Shown piece by piece: positions 1 through 11,445 of a stretch of 64,000 bases of DNA. The notes beneath the pieces were generated by a model, which worked only from the letters and a program-made list of their open reading frames with translations, did not search any database and had not been told where the DNA came from. Positions within the stretch are counted from its first letter, which is position 1. Every line of letters starts with the position of its first letter. The DNA comes from Aedes albopictus (lineage: Eukaryota > Arthropoda > Insecta > Diptera > Culicidae): contig NC_085138.1 of NCBI RefSeq assembly GCF_035046485.1, positions 328,348,129 to 328,412,128 of the forward strand, read 5' to 3'. The translations under genes were made by a program, and so were the position numbers.

Positions 1-871
1 AGGACCCAGCTTCCCTTAGAATGTCTCCCAATATCACCTAAAATTACCGAACACTTATTGGGAGGAACCGACTTCCTTCAGAATGCTTCCCAATAACACC
101 TAAAATTACCGAACACTTATTGGGAGGACCCAGCTTCCCGTAGAATGTCTCCCAATATCACCTGAAGTTACCGAACACTTATTGGGAGGAACCGACTTCC
201 TTAAGAATGCTTCCCAATAACACCTAGAATTACCGAACACTTATTGGGAGGACCCAGTTTCCCGTAGAATGTCTCCCAATATCACCTAAAATTACCGAAC
301 ACTTATTGGGAGGAACCGACTTCACTCAGAATGCTCCCCATATCACCTAAAATTACCGAACACTTATTGGGAGGACCCAACTTCCCTCAGAATGCCCCTA
401 ATATCACCTAGAATTACCGAACACTTATTGGGAGGAACCGACTTCACTCAGAATGCTCCCCATATCACTAAAAATTACCGAACACTTATTGGGAGGACCC
501 AACTTCCCTCAGAATGCCCCCTAATATCACCTAGAATTACCGAACACTTATTGGGAGGAACCGACTTCACTCAGAATGCTCCCCATATCACCTAAAATTA
601 CCGAACACTTATTGGGAGGAACCGACTTCCCTCAGAATGCCTCTCAATATCACCTAAAATTATCGAACACTTATTGGGAGGAACCGACTTCCCTCAGAAT
701 GCTCCCCAATATCACCTGAAATTACCGAACACTTATTGGGAGGAATCGACTTCCCTCAGAATGCCCCCCAATATCACCTAAAATTACCGAACACTTATTT
801 GGAGGACCCAACTTCCCTCAGAATGTCCCCCAATATCACCTTAAATTACCGAACACTTATTGGGAGAAACC
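1..871. repeat. 62-bp satellite array, block 1
   Basis: Tandem units of about 62 bp, about 14 copies, starting before the window. Each unit carries the core ACCGAACACTTATTGGGAGG and then either GGAACCGACTTC (type A) or GGACCCAGCTTCC / GGACCCAACTTCC (type B). In the first ~560 bases the types alternate B-A-B-A, giving a dimeric (~124 bp) higher-order period; later units are mostly A. Every unit has an internal inverted repeat, TATTGGGAGG against CTCCCAATA, about 20 bases apart. The array resumes at 1856-1881 beyond an insertion and again at 4417. Reading frames through it are open by chance and are not genes. Confidence 0.95.
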
Positions 872-1855
872 AAGGGGCGTGCAACTCTAAACTCCCGATA
901 ATTTCGCAAAATACTAACAAATACTAGAAATATTAGTACGATATTAGAGGAAAATTGATCAAAGAGCTCTGGTTTTTCAAAACCCTGTTTTGGTTTTGAA
1001 TGACAGCCATCTAACCACCCACGGCTGAAACGACAACGTCGAGCATCAATCCTGATCTTCGGTAGGCACTCTTTCTCATAATGAGATGGAATCAACGGAG
1101 ACCGATAGCAAACAAGACGATCCAGATTGGAATGCAGAACAATCAACGACATTGATATTGGATGATTAATAGTTAGAGACATTCGCAAATTTATAAATGT
1201 TTTTTTCGTTATTTTCTGAAGTGTTACACCGTGGATCTTTTTTGGATTGAAAGGCAGAAAAGTGGCCAGGCTGCGGCTTTCTTTTGTTGTTGTTTTTGGC
1301 CACAAATGTTGTAATTTGAGATTTGAAAGAAAAAACTTACAAGACATGCAATACCTAAAGGTAACGAAGTAGGGAGAGAAGTGGAATAAATTTGGTTGAT
1401 TCCAAAAAAAAAATCCAAAATTTGCAGTTATAATCACAGTCTTTATTAGTTCAGACGTTTATAAAGAATGCACACAGAGGTAGAATCAACTCTGGACAAT
1501 TAGCCGCTATTGCTACTCACTGTGTCTCTACACTCTGTAATCTCCTAGTTTGAGCGCGTCTTAAGACTGATCTTGACGGCGATTAATGTATCATCTATAA
1601 TAAAAGCAATTGATTGTTAGACACTGAAATTGAAGAAAATGAACGTACCTTTTCAAATGGACATTTTTGAAAACCCGTGAGCCACCGTTTTCTCCACCTG
1701 CACGTCTCACGATTGTACACAACAAATGGCACTTTGATCTTCCATAGCAACCGTGCTAGTCATCGTTGCTTTGATGGGCAATATTGGAAATACTAGAAAT
1801 ACTATCACGGTACTATTAGTAAATACTAGGGAAAGTTTAGAGTTGCAGGCCCCTT
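872..1855. mobile_element. 984-bp TIR element, MULE-like, in the satellite
   Basis: The ends are inverted: AAGGGGCGTGCAACTCTAAA at 872 and its near complement (TTTAGAGTTGCAGGCCCCTT) ending at 1855. The satellite flanks carry a perfect 10-bp duplication GGGAGAAACC at 862-871 and 1856-1865, so this is an insertion into a satellite unit. Duplications of 9-10 bp are known for Mutator-like elements; that assignment is inference because no transposase is recognisable inside. The minus strand has a 198-codon open frame (841-1437) but it runs into the satellite and matches nothing I know. Confidence 0.8.
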
Positions 1856-2173
1856 GGGAGAAACCGACTTCCCTCAAAATGGAGTGTGATTTTTGAGGCA
1901 AAGTGAAAAAGCCGCTTTTTTTTATTCGGATCGGCTGCGTCGTCGTCGTCGTCAATTTGAATGTCCACATCGTCGTACCCGTGTGTAGTTGTAGCGGTTC
2001 AATGTGATTTTGGAGAAGAGGCCAGTTAGTGGAAGATGCTGTAGCACATACGCACTGGACACTTCGAAGGATGTTTATTGGTGAGCTCTTTCCATTTTAT
2101 CATAATAATTAATGCTAAAAGATTTATACAATTCTGCTCTGGTTTTTGTGTATTTATCTATCAAATATTGAAA

Positions 2174-3583
2174 GAGATCGAAGTGTGCTTTGGATGGAAG
2201 CGGAAGTTTTTTTTCTCTCGCTAGTGATTTCTGTCAATATTCTAAAAAATTTAAATTGGATTACTTTCAAACAATTTGGAAATTACAATTGAAAGACCAC
2301 GTTTAGAAAAGTGTATCACGTAACGACTGAATATTAGAGTGGATTACTAAGGGAGCATCCAGCCATGCAGTGTCGTCGGATTGTGACAATCAAAGAAACC
2401 TCAAGCGCTGTTCCGGTTGCAAGAGGTTTTTCTGGAAAACGCCAGCGCATCGGACATTGCATCCACCGGAATATCATGGGTAAAATCGCGTAGGAATATG
2501 ACAACTTGTGTAGCCTTCATCCAAAGAATTTCGTCCGAGTGAGGAAAGAAGGAGAAGTCTGTCATCGATTTCGAGAACTTTCATTGCCGTAAGAGTTTGG
2601 CAAATCGTTTTTTTGTATGCTGTTCAGTCCTGGTGAGTGTGTTCCGGTTTGTGTAACCTAATTGTTTAACCCTCAAAATTTCAATTAGAGTTTTTGAATT
2701 AGAATTAACTACCCAAGTAACGCAACAAGCTTTTAAGAATGGCCATTGTTCGGCCGTACACGGGATTTCAAATGGCGTCCTGGGCGTCCTGAAATTCAGT
2801 AACTTGCCCATAACAAACTTTTTTCTGCCCATCGTCTACGGCGACCTGCTCAAATTTTACTGCTAACGCAAATCTATTTCGACATACATTGTCCCGCGTC
2901 GGTGATCTTTCTGACCGCTGCCAACCCAAATATGGGCCAAAAATTATGCATTAATCTGTGTTGAATTTTGTAGTTATTTGACAAACTCGAATTAGGCGCT
3001 GTTATAAAATAACAACATTATTGCTTTCATGATTGATTTGCATGATGCTCCAGTGTTTTTATAGATTAGTAAAATTCACTCATTCAATACTTGGTGCAGA
3101 CTATGATTTTTTGTGCTGTTTGTAATCGGCTCACATTATTAAAGCTTAAAACCAACACAATATGTTTCCTGATACACTTATATTACAGTTATAATACTTC
3201 TTTTGAAATTTTGATTTCAAAATATGTTTTTTGTGTTACTTGGGTAAAGATATCAATTGAGATTCATCTTATTTGACTTTCCATTGTCTTTGTATTATAA
3301 TATTACAATTTTCATATTCATATGACGGGGTATACACACACACGGGGGGGGGGGGTAGCCTAAGGGAGTTAAATGAACTGATGCCCGGACTTAAGTTCGT
3401 GGAGTAGCCAGTCTTTTGTCATGAGATAGCAACTTTATGTTGACTACCGAAGGAATTCAGGAATTTTAACTCACCCTGCTACAACAAACCATCAGGTAGA
3501 TCATTCCCTCCCGGAGTGATTCTGCAGCCATAGGTAATCCTTGCGCTGATGGTGGGTACACTTCAATCATCATCATCATCATC
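2174..3583 (+). mobile_element. retroposon B with (ATC)n 3' tail, nested in retroposon A
   Basis: A perfect 22-bp direct repeat flanks this segment: 2152-2173 and 3584-3605 (begins ATTTATCTATC, ends ATATTGAAA). The 3' end is an (ATC)n run at about 3566-3583. Both features indicate target-primed retroposition into retroposon A. A homopolymer G run lies near 3343-3355. No protein domain was recognised in any frame; a MITE occupies 2711-3246. Confidence 0.75.
2711..3246. mobile_element. MITE with ACCCAAGTAAC inverted ends
   Basis: The left end reads ACCCAAGTAACGCAA at 2711 and the right end is its near complement, TTGTGTTACTTGGGT, ending at about 3246. Similar single ends (TTACTTGGG) are visible near 12717 and 59975. 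No coding capacity. The target duplication is not clear. Confidence 0.5.
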
Positions 3584-4416
3584 ATTTATCTATCAAATAT
3601 TGAAAAGTTCGTCACGTCATGTGTCGGCGCTAGTTCCAAATGCACATTTAGTTGATAATAAATAAATTTCTTTCATTTTTTGCATGAACACAAAAATTTG
3701 AATGGTTCGTCATCTTCGGTGTCGACATTTGTAATATTTTAGTCCAAATGAATAAATGTTTTGACTCAAATAAAGGTTGCATGAATTTCTGGAAAAAGAG
3801 AGGGTTGGTAAAAGATAGACGGCGAACCATGCGGTGAGATCTTTCTGATTTATTTATCACGTGTTATTTTGTTAATACTTGTGAATTGATCGCGTTCAGC
3901 ATTGTCTCGCGTGGAAACGCAAACTACAGATGCGTCGGTGTTTAGCATTGTGTTCTCCTTAGTTGCGAATGAATAACTTATGTAGAGTGAGTTTTGAGGC
4001 ACAAAAGATCGCGTTCGTCGTCCAAGGTTTAGAAGGGTATTTCTTCGCGAGCGCATTATTAATCGCGAATCAAAACATTACACTCGTTTACCACGACAAA
4101 ATCCTCAACACATCTCCATTTCCCCTGTCCAAACTCCTAGTGATTTCTCGTAGTAACGCAGAGAATTCCTCGGTTATTGGCCTAAGCGAGAATCACGTCA
4201 TCACTTCCTTCCCTATCCTCAATTGACCTGCATTCGGACGCGGCCGGCGCTGGTATTGCTTATTGAAAAGTATTGGGATTCCAGCATTTACACAATGAAG
4301 AGAAAGCTAATCCCAAGCATCATCTGTTGGTTCTTTGTGTAAATGCAGTTGTCCTTGCAATAACAGAGGAGCAACCGCGGGCGGTCAATCATACTCATGC
4401 TCATGCTCATGCTCGG

Positions 4417-6245
4417 AACCGACTTCCCTCAAAATGCCCTCCAATATTACCTAAAATTACCAAACACTTATTGGGAGGACCCAACTTCCCTTAGAATGTC
4501 TCACAATATCACCTAAAATTACCGAACACTTATTGGGAGGAACCGACTTCCTTAAGAATGCTTCCCAATATCACCTAAAATTACCGAACACTTATTGGGA
4601 GGAACCGACTTCCTTCAGAATGCTTCCCAATATCACCTAAAATTACCGAACACTTATTGGGAGGACCCAGCTTCCCTCAGAATGTCCCCCAATATCACCT
4701 AAAATTACCGAACACTTATTGGGAGAAACCGACTTCGCTCAGAATGCCCTCCAATATCACCTAAAATTACCAAACACTTATTGGGAGGACCCAGCTTCCC
4801 TTAGAATGTCTCCCAATATCACCTAAAATTACCGAACCCTTATTGGGAGGAACCGACTTCCTTAAGAATGCTTCCCAATAACACCTAAAATTACCGAACA
4901 TTTATTGGGAGGACCCAACTTCGCTCAGAATGTCCCCCAATATCACCTAAAATTACCGAACACTTATTGGGAGAAACCGACTTCTCTCAGAATGCCCTCC
5001 AATATCACCTAAAGTAACCAAACACTTATTGGGAGGACCCAGCTTCCCGTAGAATGTCTCCCAATATCACCTAAAATTACCGAACACTTATTGGGAGGAA
5101 CCGACTTCCTTAAGAATGCTTCCCAATAACACCTAAAATTACCGAACACTTATTGGGATGACCCAGCTTCCCTTAGAATGTCTCCCAATATCACCTAAAA
5201 TTACCGAACACTTATTGGGAGGACCCAGCTTCCCTTAGAATGTCTCCCAATATCACCTAGAATTACCGAGCACTTATTGGGAGGACCCAGCTTCCTGTAG
5301 AATGTCTCCCAATATCACCTAGAATTACCGAACACTTATTGGGAGGAACCGACTTCCCTCAGAATGCCTCCCAATATAACCTAAAATTACCGAACACTTA
5401 TTGGGAGGACCCAGCTTCCCTTAGAATGTCTCCCAATATCACCTAGAATTACCGAACACTTATTGGGAGGAACCGACTTCCCTCAGAATGCCTCCCAATA
5501 TCACCTAAAATTATCGAACACTTATTGGGAGGACCCAACTTCGCTCAGAATGTCCCCCAATATCACCTAAAATTACCGAACACTTATTGGGAGAAACCGA
5601 CTTCGCTTAGAATGCCCTCCAATATCACCTAAAATAACCAAACACTTATTGGGAGGACCCAGCTTCCCTTAGAATGTCTCCCAATATCACCTAAAATTAC
5701 CGAACACTTATTGGGAGGAACCGACTTCCTTCAGAATGCTTCCCAATATCACCTAAAATTACCGAACACTTATTGGGAGGACCCAGCTTCCCGTAGAATG
5801 TCTCCCAATATCACCTAAAATTACCGAGCACTTATTGGGAGGAACCGAATTCCTTCAGAATGTCTCCCAATATCACCTAAAATTACTGACCACTTATTTT
5901 GAGGAACCGACTTCCCTCAGAATGCCTCCCAATAACACCTAAAATTAATGCGCGTAACTACAGCGCATTTGGCCCCTAAGCTCCAATGCCGTGCTCGCTT
6001 GTCGTGCACTACGGGCAGCGTGCATGACATTATAGCTGAGAGGCCAAATATGCTGTAGTTACGCGCATGCAAAATTACCGAACACTTATTGGGAAGAACC
6101 GACTTCCCTCAGAATGCCCCCCAATATCACCTAAAATTACCGAACACTTATTTAAAGGACCCAACTTCCCTCACAATGCCCCCAATATCTTCTAAAGTTC
6201 TCAAACATTCATTTAAAAACCCCAACTTCCCGCAATAATCCACCT
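4417..6245. repeat. 62-bp satellite array, block 2
   Basis: Continuation of the satellite of block 1, with about 28 units of A and B types. Many A units carry AGAATGCTTCCCAATAACACC and B units AGAATGTCTCCCAATATCACC. Units after about 6120 are increasingly degenerate, as expected at the edge of an array. A small MITE interrupts it at 5948-6070. Confidence 0.95.
5948..6070. mobile_element. 123-bp MITE inside the satellite
   Basis: The first 17 bases, ATGCGCGTAACTACAGC, are exactly complementary to 6052-6068, and pairing continues for about ten more bases with two mismatches (GGCC core). It is flanked by AAAATTA at 5941-5947 and 6071-6077, which is satellite sequence duplicated on insertion. 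The superfamily is uncertain (7- or imperfect 8-bp duplication). Confidence 0.85.
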
Positions 6246-7879
6246 TAATATCACCCATTCATACCTTAAAAGTACAGAACAGACTGTGTACCCGATGGCA
6301 TGTAATGCCAGAAAAAAGATTAATCACAGCTTATTTAGCAAATTAGCATACATTAATGTTGTAATTAATTATGGAATTATTCATTAAATTACTTATTTAA
6401 AATCAATAAAATAATATCTGACTTCGTCAGCATAACCCCACCCCATCTGAATAGCACCGCAGTTTGACTGCGAGTGCAAGGAAACCCAACTCGGCAGAGG
6501 ATTTTAAACACCACGCAGCTCGTCTTGCTCTCTGCGACCAACATTGGTATCGCTACTAGCATAGCAATGTTTTAAAAATCTTGCGCGCGTCCTTTCGCAC
6601 GCAACCTCCGCATTGCTTTCCGCCATAGCGGAAATTCGATGTGCCGCTTTGAACTGTGCGCATTCCCCACATCAACAATAACAGAGGCATGGCAATGGCT
6701 ACAAACTTCTCCGGCTCTCCACCCGAACGACCAGCTCGCCCAGATTGGTGCAATGTTTGTTATGCACGACCAAACATAACACCAATCAGGACGAGTTGGT
6801 TGGTTGTGTGGCAATGTTCAGCTATTCATGTGCGTTGCAATAGTTTCTCTTGCCTGCTGTTGGGAGAGTAAACAGCAAGCATACGAACGGGAAGTGCTGC
6901 CAAAGCACGGTTGAATGAAATCGGGGCGATGTTTTTCGCAATTCGATGAGTTTCTTACCTAACTTTGAATTAATTATTGTGGCCAAACTACAAAAAATTC
7001 AATGTTAGTCCCAAAGAGAGTTTGGTAGAAAACAACATAAACAATCTTTTGTAGAATATCACTTTTCTACTTTACTACGTGTTTTCATTGAATAATAACA
7101 AAAATACCTAAAAAAAGAGCATTTTTTTCGGCTTTTGCCGCAAACTTTCCAAAATTTAAGCATGTCAATCACTTTAGATCGAGTTTTTGTCCAAGAAGCA
7201 TAACAGCACAATGGTTCAGGCTTTCAATTCATGCAAAAAGATTGAGATTTTGATCAAAGATAGCTGAGATACAATTTTTTGAAGTTTTGCATGATAAAAA
7301 TCATAGAATTTTGAATAACTCACTTAGCAGTGATTTGCGACCCCATGTTCCTTGGGCACTTTTTCATATCTCATTAAGACCTATCTGCCCTCAAATTATT
7401 TAAAGTCCGGAAACAAACACCCTGTATATTTGTAATCATATTAATTTTTATCTATGTTTGTGCCACACGTGTTCTTGCATAATATTAATGCCCTATAATC
7501 TGTCTGTTGCATTGAACAGATGTTTGTTATACGCCAACATTTGGTATACATCCTACACTCTGTCAATAAACGAATTGTTTACCCATCAGAGTTGAGTGAA
7601 AAAGATGTTAACACGTTAATAATCATTTCTATGCGTGTACCGTAGAATAGGGTCACATTAATAGATTTTCAGTGCAGTGCATGGTTCGATCATTTTTGCA
7701 TTTTATTTGTAGCAGTTTTCTTCAACATTGATAAAACATGAACGAAGATTCTAATTTCGAATCGCATTGAAAATTGGACTTCCTTCACTATTGAAAGTGT
7801 GCTCGTTCGGTTTACCAAAAGTCAATGCGATTAATCTGATCTTTGTTTTTCAATACCCATATAAGTGGAGCACCTGGCA
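6246..7879. other. intergenic or old repeat DNA, no gene seen
   Basis: AT-rich sequence without a credible gene. A short imperfect hairpin lies at about 6735-6795 (GCCCAGATTGGTG against CACCAATCAGGAC). A motif ACACCCTGTATA at about 7417-7428 resembles the outer end of some DNA transposons, but no partner end was found. Small open frames at 6556-6871 overlap one another on both strands and look random. Confidence 0.5.
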
Positions 7880-8319
7880 CGGTAAAGGCTGGGTATGCTG
7901 CGCAATTCAGATCCCATGGTGATCCACTAGCTTCTGCCCAGAAACTCCTATCCCTACCTTCACGTGGTACCGGCCGGAAACTATGAGCAATCTTAGGGAA
8001 GATCGGGTAACCAACTCCGGTGGGAACTTTGACAGAGAAGGGGGGGGGGGGGGGTGTTTGCTTCGGCAAACCTGAGCGTCTATTCTCCAGGAGGAGCGGC
8101 TCACAACAGCGTCTGATCTCCATGTAAGGTACGGTTGATCTACTTCCGAGTGCCAGGGAAAGATTCTCTACTTCTGGTCCTCCGGAAGTAGAGGATTGGT
8201 GTCAGGCCCTACGAGACAGCCGTAAAAAACCATTGTAACGGAAAATCAGCAACAGAATAATACGAACCGAGATCAACGGCAACGACCCCAGCGAACAAAA
8301 AGGACTTGCGATTGGAAAC

Positions 8320-9497
8320 TCGGTACGTGGAACTGCCGATCTCTCAACTTCATTGGGAGCACTCGCATACTCGCCGATCTACTGAAGGACCGCGGGTTCG
8401 GCATATTGGCGCTGCAGGAGGTGTGTTGGACAGGATCCATGGTGCGAACGTTTAGAAGTAATCATACCATCTACCAGAGCTGCGGTAACACACGCGAGCT
8501 GGGAACAGCTTTCATCGTGATGGGTGATATGCAGAGCCTTGTGATCGGTTGGTGGCCGATCGACGAAAGAATGTGCAGGTTGAGGCAGCAGGTTGATGCA
8601 GCATAATAAACGTGCACAGCCCACACTCCAGAAGCACTGATGATGACAAGGACGCATTTTATGCGCAGCTCGAACGCGAGTACGATCGCTGCACAAGCCA
8701 CGACGTCAAGATCATCATAGGAGATTTAAACGCTCAGGTAGGCCAGGAGGGGAATTCAGAGCAACGATTGGTAAGTTCAGCGCCCACCAGCAGACGAACG
8801 AAAACGGCCTACGACTCATTGATTACGCCGCCTTCAAAAATATGGCCATACGTAGCACCTTTTTCCAACACCTGAAGATCACCACAGCAGACGGAATCTC
8901 AAATCGACCACGTTCTGATTGACGGACGGCACTTCTTCGGCATTATCGACGTCAGGACCTATCGTGACGCCAACATCGACTCCGACCACTATCTGGTGAT
9001 GGTCAAAACTCTCCGTCATCAAAAATGTACGGTACCGGCGACCGTCACGGTACAACCTAGAGCGACTGAAACAACCGAATGTCGCCTTAGCATACGCGCA
9101 GAATATCGAGGCCGCGTTGCCAGACGAGGGCGAGCTCGATGAGGCCCCTCTAGAGGACTGCTGGAGTACAGTGAAAGCAGCTATCAACGACGCAGCCGAG
9201 AGCACCATCGGGTACGTGGAACGGAATCGACGGAACGAATGGTTCGACGAAGAGTGCAGAACGGTTTTAGAGGAGAAGAATGCAGCGAGGGCGGTAATGC
9301 TGCAGCAAGGAACGCGACAGAACGTGGAACGTTACAAACAGAAGCGGAAACAGCAGACCTGCCTCTTTCGGGAGAAAAAGCGCCCCCTGGAAGAAGCGGA
9401 GTGTGAAGAAATGGAACTGCTATGCCGTTCCCAAGAAGCACGGAAGTTCTATCAGAAGCTCAACGCATCCCGCAACGGCTTCGTGCCGCGAGCCGAA
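8320..9497 (+). pseudogene. RTE endonuclease and linker region (frameshifted)
   Basis: The plus strand encodes recognisable endonuclease pieces: GTWNCRSLNF near 8322, ILALQEVCWTGS near 8405, then after frame changes SPHS and IGDLNAQVG near 8718, and [11 protein letters not shown] near 8905. The 9117-9497 part is an open linker ending KFYQKLNASRNGFVPRAE. In the intact protein the endonuclease nicks the target for reverse transcription. Here the frame shifts at least three times (around 8600, 8750 and 8880-9060), so it is not functional. The protein breaks off at 9497, where another element inserted. Confidence 0.75.
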
Positions 9498-10017
9498 ATA
9501 TTTATGTATTTATTTCCATCTTTGACTATGTCGCACAGACTACTATTACTTAAAATCTAATTATGTACAGACTACAGCGCAAGCACTACTTCACAAAATT
9601 CGTTACGAACAATACAAAATACAATACAATTTGTCGTGAACATCGAAAACTAACAGTAAAACAGAAATTGTAGCGATACAGTACATCACATTACAAAGGT
9701 TCAACATCAAGCGATTGTTTGAATACTATTTGGGCGTCCTGAAGGTCTCAATACGGGTTTACGGCGCTCTCGAAATTCACGACATCGCACACCGCTGGGC
9801 CAGATGGAAGAGTGCAACGCAGAACTGCGGCGCTTTTCATCAACAACAACTTTGATTTTTTTTTTGTTTGACTTTGAAGGATATGTATTCGTACGTCGAA
9901 AGATCTTTCCCCGGTGATATCAAACATTTCACTTCTGATACTCGCGGTACCTATCGTTTCGCACACCAACGTTCTAATTTCGTTCTCCTTGACGTCGTTC
10001 GCTATATTCGATATGAA

Positions 10018-10135
10018 CAATGAGCCATTTTACGAAGTGACAACAATGTTGATGATGATATTGATTTTTACGGGTTATTGGACGCTACCTCCTGTCAAAA
10101 TTCATTCATAAAATCGGCTCATAAAATGGACTATT
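10018..10135. mobile_element. small MITE, copy 1
   Basis: ATGAGCCATTTTACGAAGTG at the left and CGGCTCATAAAATGGACTAT at the right are inverted relatives. A second copy lies at 25023-25145 with the same interior (GACAACAATGTTGATGATG). No coding capacity. Confidence 0.6.
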
Positions 10136-10788
10136 GTACAACAGAGTCGTTCACAACATCAGGGTGTTGATCGGTTATTTTTGTTGAGGATAGTGGCGAA
10201 GAAGTCGAAACTGCTGTACTCGTAGCATTAGGATGTAGGGTAACCTGGGGTAATACGCACCAGCGCGGCAAAACGCCCTCACGCTATTTCACGCTATTTG
10301 AGAAGTTCCATTCGATGCAAGCAAACTAGACGTAAAACTGAGCCGGACAAGCCCAAGAATGCAAAGAATATTCGAATGAAAAGCGTGGAAAACGATGGTT
10401 TTTCACATTTGGAAAGATTGTCTAATGTGAAGCGCACACAATTTAAGCAATTGCGCGCTGATTATATGGAATCAACCTATTAACTACCATCCGCCTCCTA
10501 CTCCTTCCATTTGCTGCCTTAAACAGTAAGATGGAGCTGCCTGGTATTCATTAGAATTCAAAGCGGAAAATGCCAGAGGTCGTATTGCCCCACCTCAAGG
10601 TGCGTTTTGGCCCCAAAAGTTTTTCAGCACCCAAAAAGTAACACTTTTTTAAATTGTTTATTTGATTCGTTAAAATTGATATCACGCAGACCAAAAGTTG
10701 GCGTCTCTTAGTCAAATAGGTAAACTAACTTTCAAAACGCAAGACACCCATAAAATCATGTTAATCTTAGCTATAGCGCCACGTTTGC

Positions 10789-11172
10789 TTAGGGGGTGCA
10801 TATTACCCCACCTTCCCCTAGCACGCATTCATCAGATGTCGCCGATAGTGAAACATTCAGTGTCAACTGAGATACGATCTTGCTGATAAGTTCTACCTCT
10901 GTCTTCAAACAACTTACGGTATTTTTCGTTGCTAATTCGTCTGCATACAATTCAGGTTGAGGTCTTATATAGCGTCCGTATTCGATCGAGTACTTACAAG
11001 AATCACACACCCATAAAATATTACTATTTAAGCATGCGCAACCCTCATCATATGTCAATCCAACGCATCTTGCATGGAATCGGTGTCGATCTTCACAGAA
11101 TACTTCACATGACACTACGATATCCTCCACACGAAATTCTGCCTTGCACGCGTAACAATGATCCATTCTCAT
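10789..11172 (-). pseudogene. PHD-finger ORF1 fragment of a CR1-like retrotransposon
   Basis: A 127-residue frame starting at ATG 11172. The N-terminal part shows a zinc-binding pattern: CYAC at residues 6-9, then a Cys/His series (SCEVFC, HRFHARC) and CDSCKY near residue 55-60, as in PHD fingers. PHD fingers occur in ORF1 proteins of CR1-type non-LTR elements (established knowledge), where they may bind chromatin or nucleic acid. The C-terminal part runs into GGGGTGCATATTACCCC sequence that is probably a later insertion, so the protein is truncated. A host PHD protein is less likely given its position inside a retroelement. Confidence 0.5.
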
Positions 11173-11445
11173 GCAATTTGACGCACCCTATAAGCTGCGA
11201 TTATCAACTGCATACCAGATACCACACTGCGAAGAACAAAGGATGGCGGCGACAACTGCATTCGCTCATGAGCGAATTGATAGTTCGTTGGTGAGAGGTG
11301 TTATTAGCACGAAAAACTAAGGCTAAGACACTTTTATGATTTGATTCAAATGCTATGTGTAAAAACTTCACACAACGTAACAGGAACGACGTAAAACGGA
11401 TCAAATAATGCAAAGTTAACAACGTAGTTTATCAAAAAACATGCA

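Larger units (their letters stand above)
1882..4416 (+). mobile_element. retroposon A, copy 1, with (CATGCT)n 3' tail
   Basis: This segment splits the satellite. Both flanks carry the same 20 bp, AACCGACTTCCCTCAAAATG, at 1862-1881 and 4417-4436. The CTCAAAATG variant is otherwise absent from the array (other units read CTCAGAATG), so it is a real target-site duplication. The 3' end is a run of CATGCT hexamers at about 4393-4413. Long duplications with a microsatellite tail are typical of LINE-type target-primed insertion. About 1.4 kb of it (2174-3583) is a second, nested retroposon. The parts at 3606-3700 and 4170-4416 resemble 48615-48700 and 49060-49245 (copy 2). No reverse transcriptase is present; it may be a non-autonomous or truncated member. 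The family is not identified. Confidence 0.75.
9498..11445 (-). mobile_element. reverse-oriented CR1-like non-LTR fragment inserted in RTE copy 1
   Basis: The RTE reading frame stops at GCCGAAAT (9497) and resumes at about 11446 with GATAAAGACGGAGGCCTC, so this segment is inserted. On the minus strand it begins near 11440, has an ORF1 with a PHD-type finger (11172-10789), a second open piece at 10020-9748, and ends with GGAAATAAATACATAAAT-like sequence typical of a LINE 3' end. The interior is interrupted by a small MITE (10018-10135) and by sequence at about 10220-10800 with GGGGTAATACGC / GCGTTTTGGCCCC motifs that suggest another insertion. The CR1/T1-like assignment rests on the PHD finger and is inference. 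Confidence 0.55.

Noticed and set aside
392..927. Short frames in the satellite
   Set aside because: Period-driven open frames in tandem DNA.
1..6245. CRISPR-like direct repeats
   Set aside because: The units are contiguous ~62-bp tandem repeats without unique spacers, in eukaryotic DNA.
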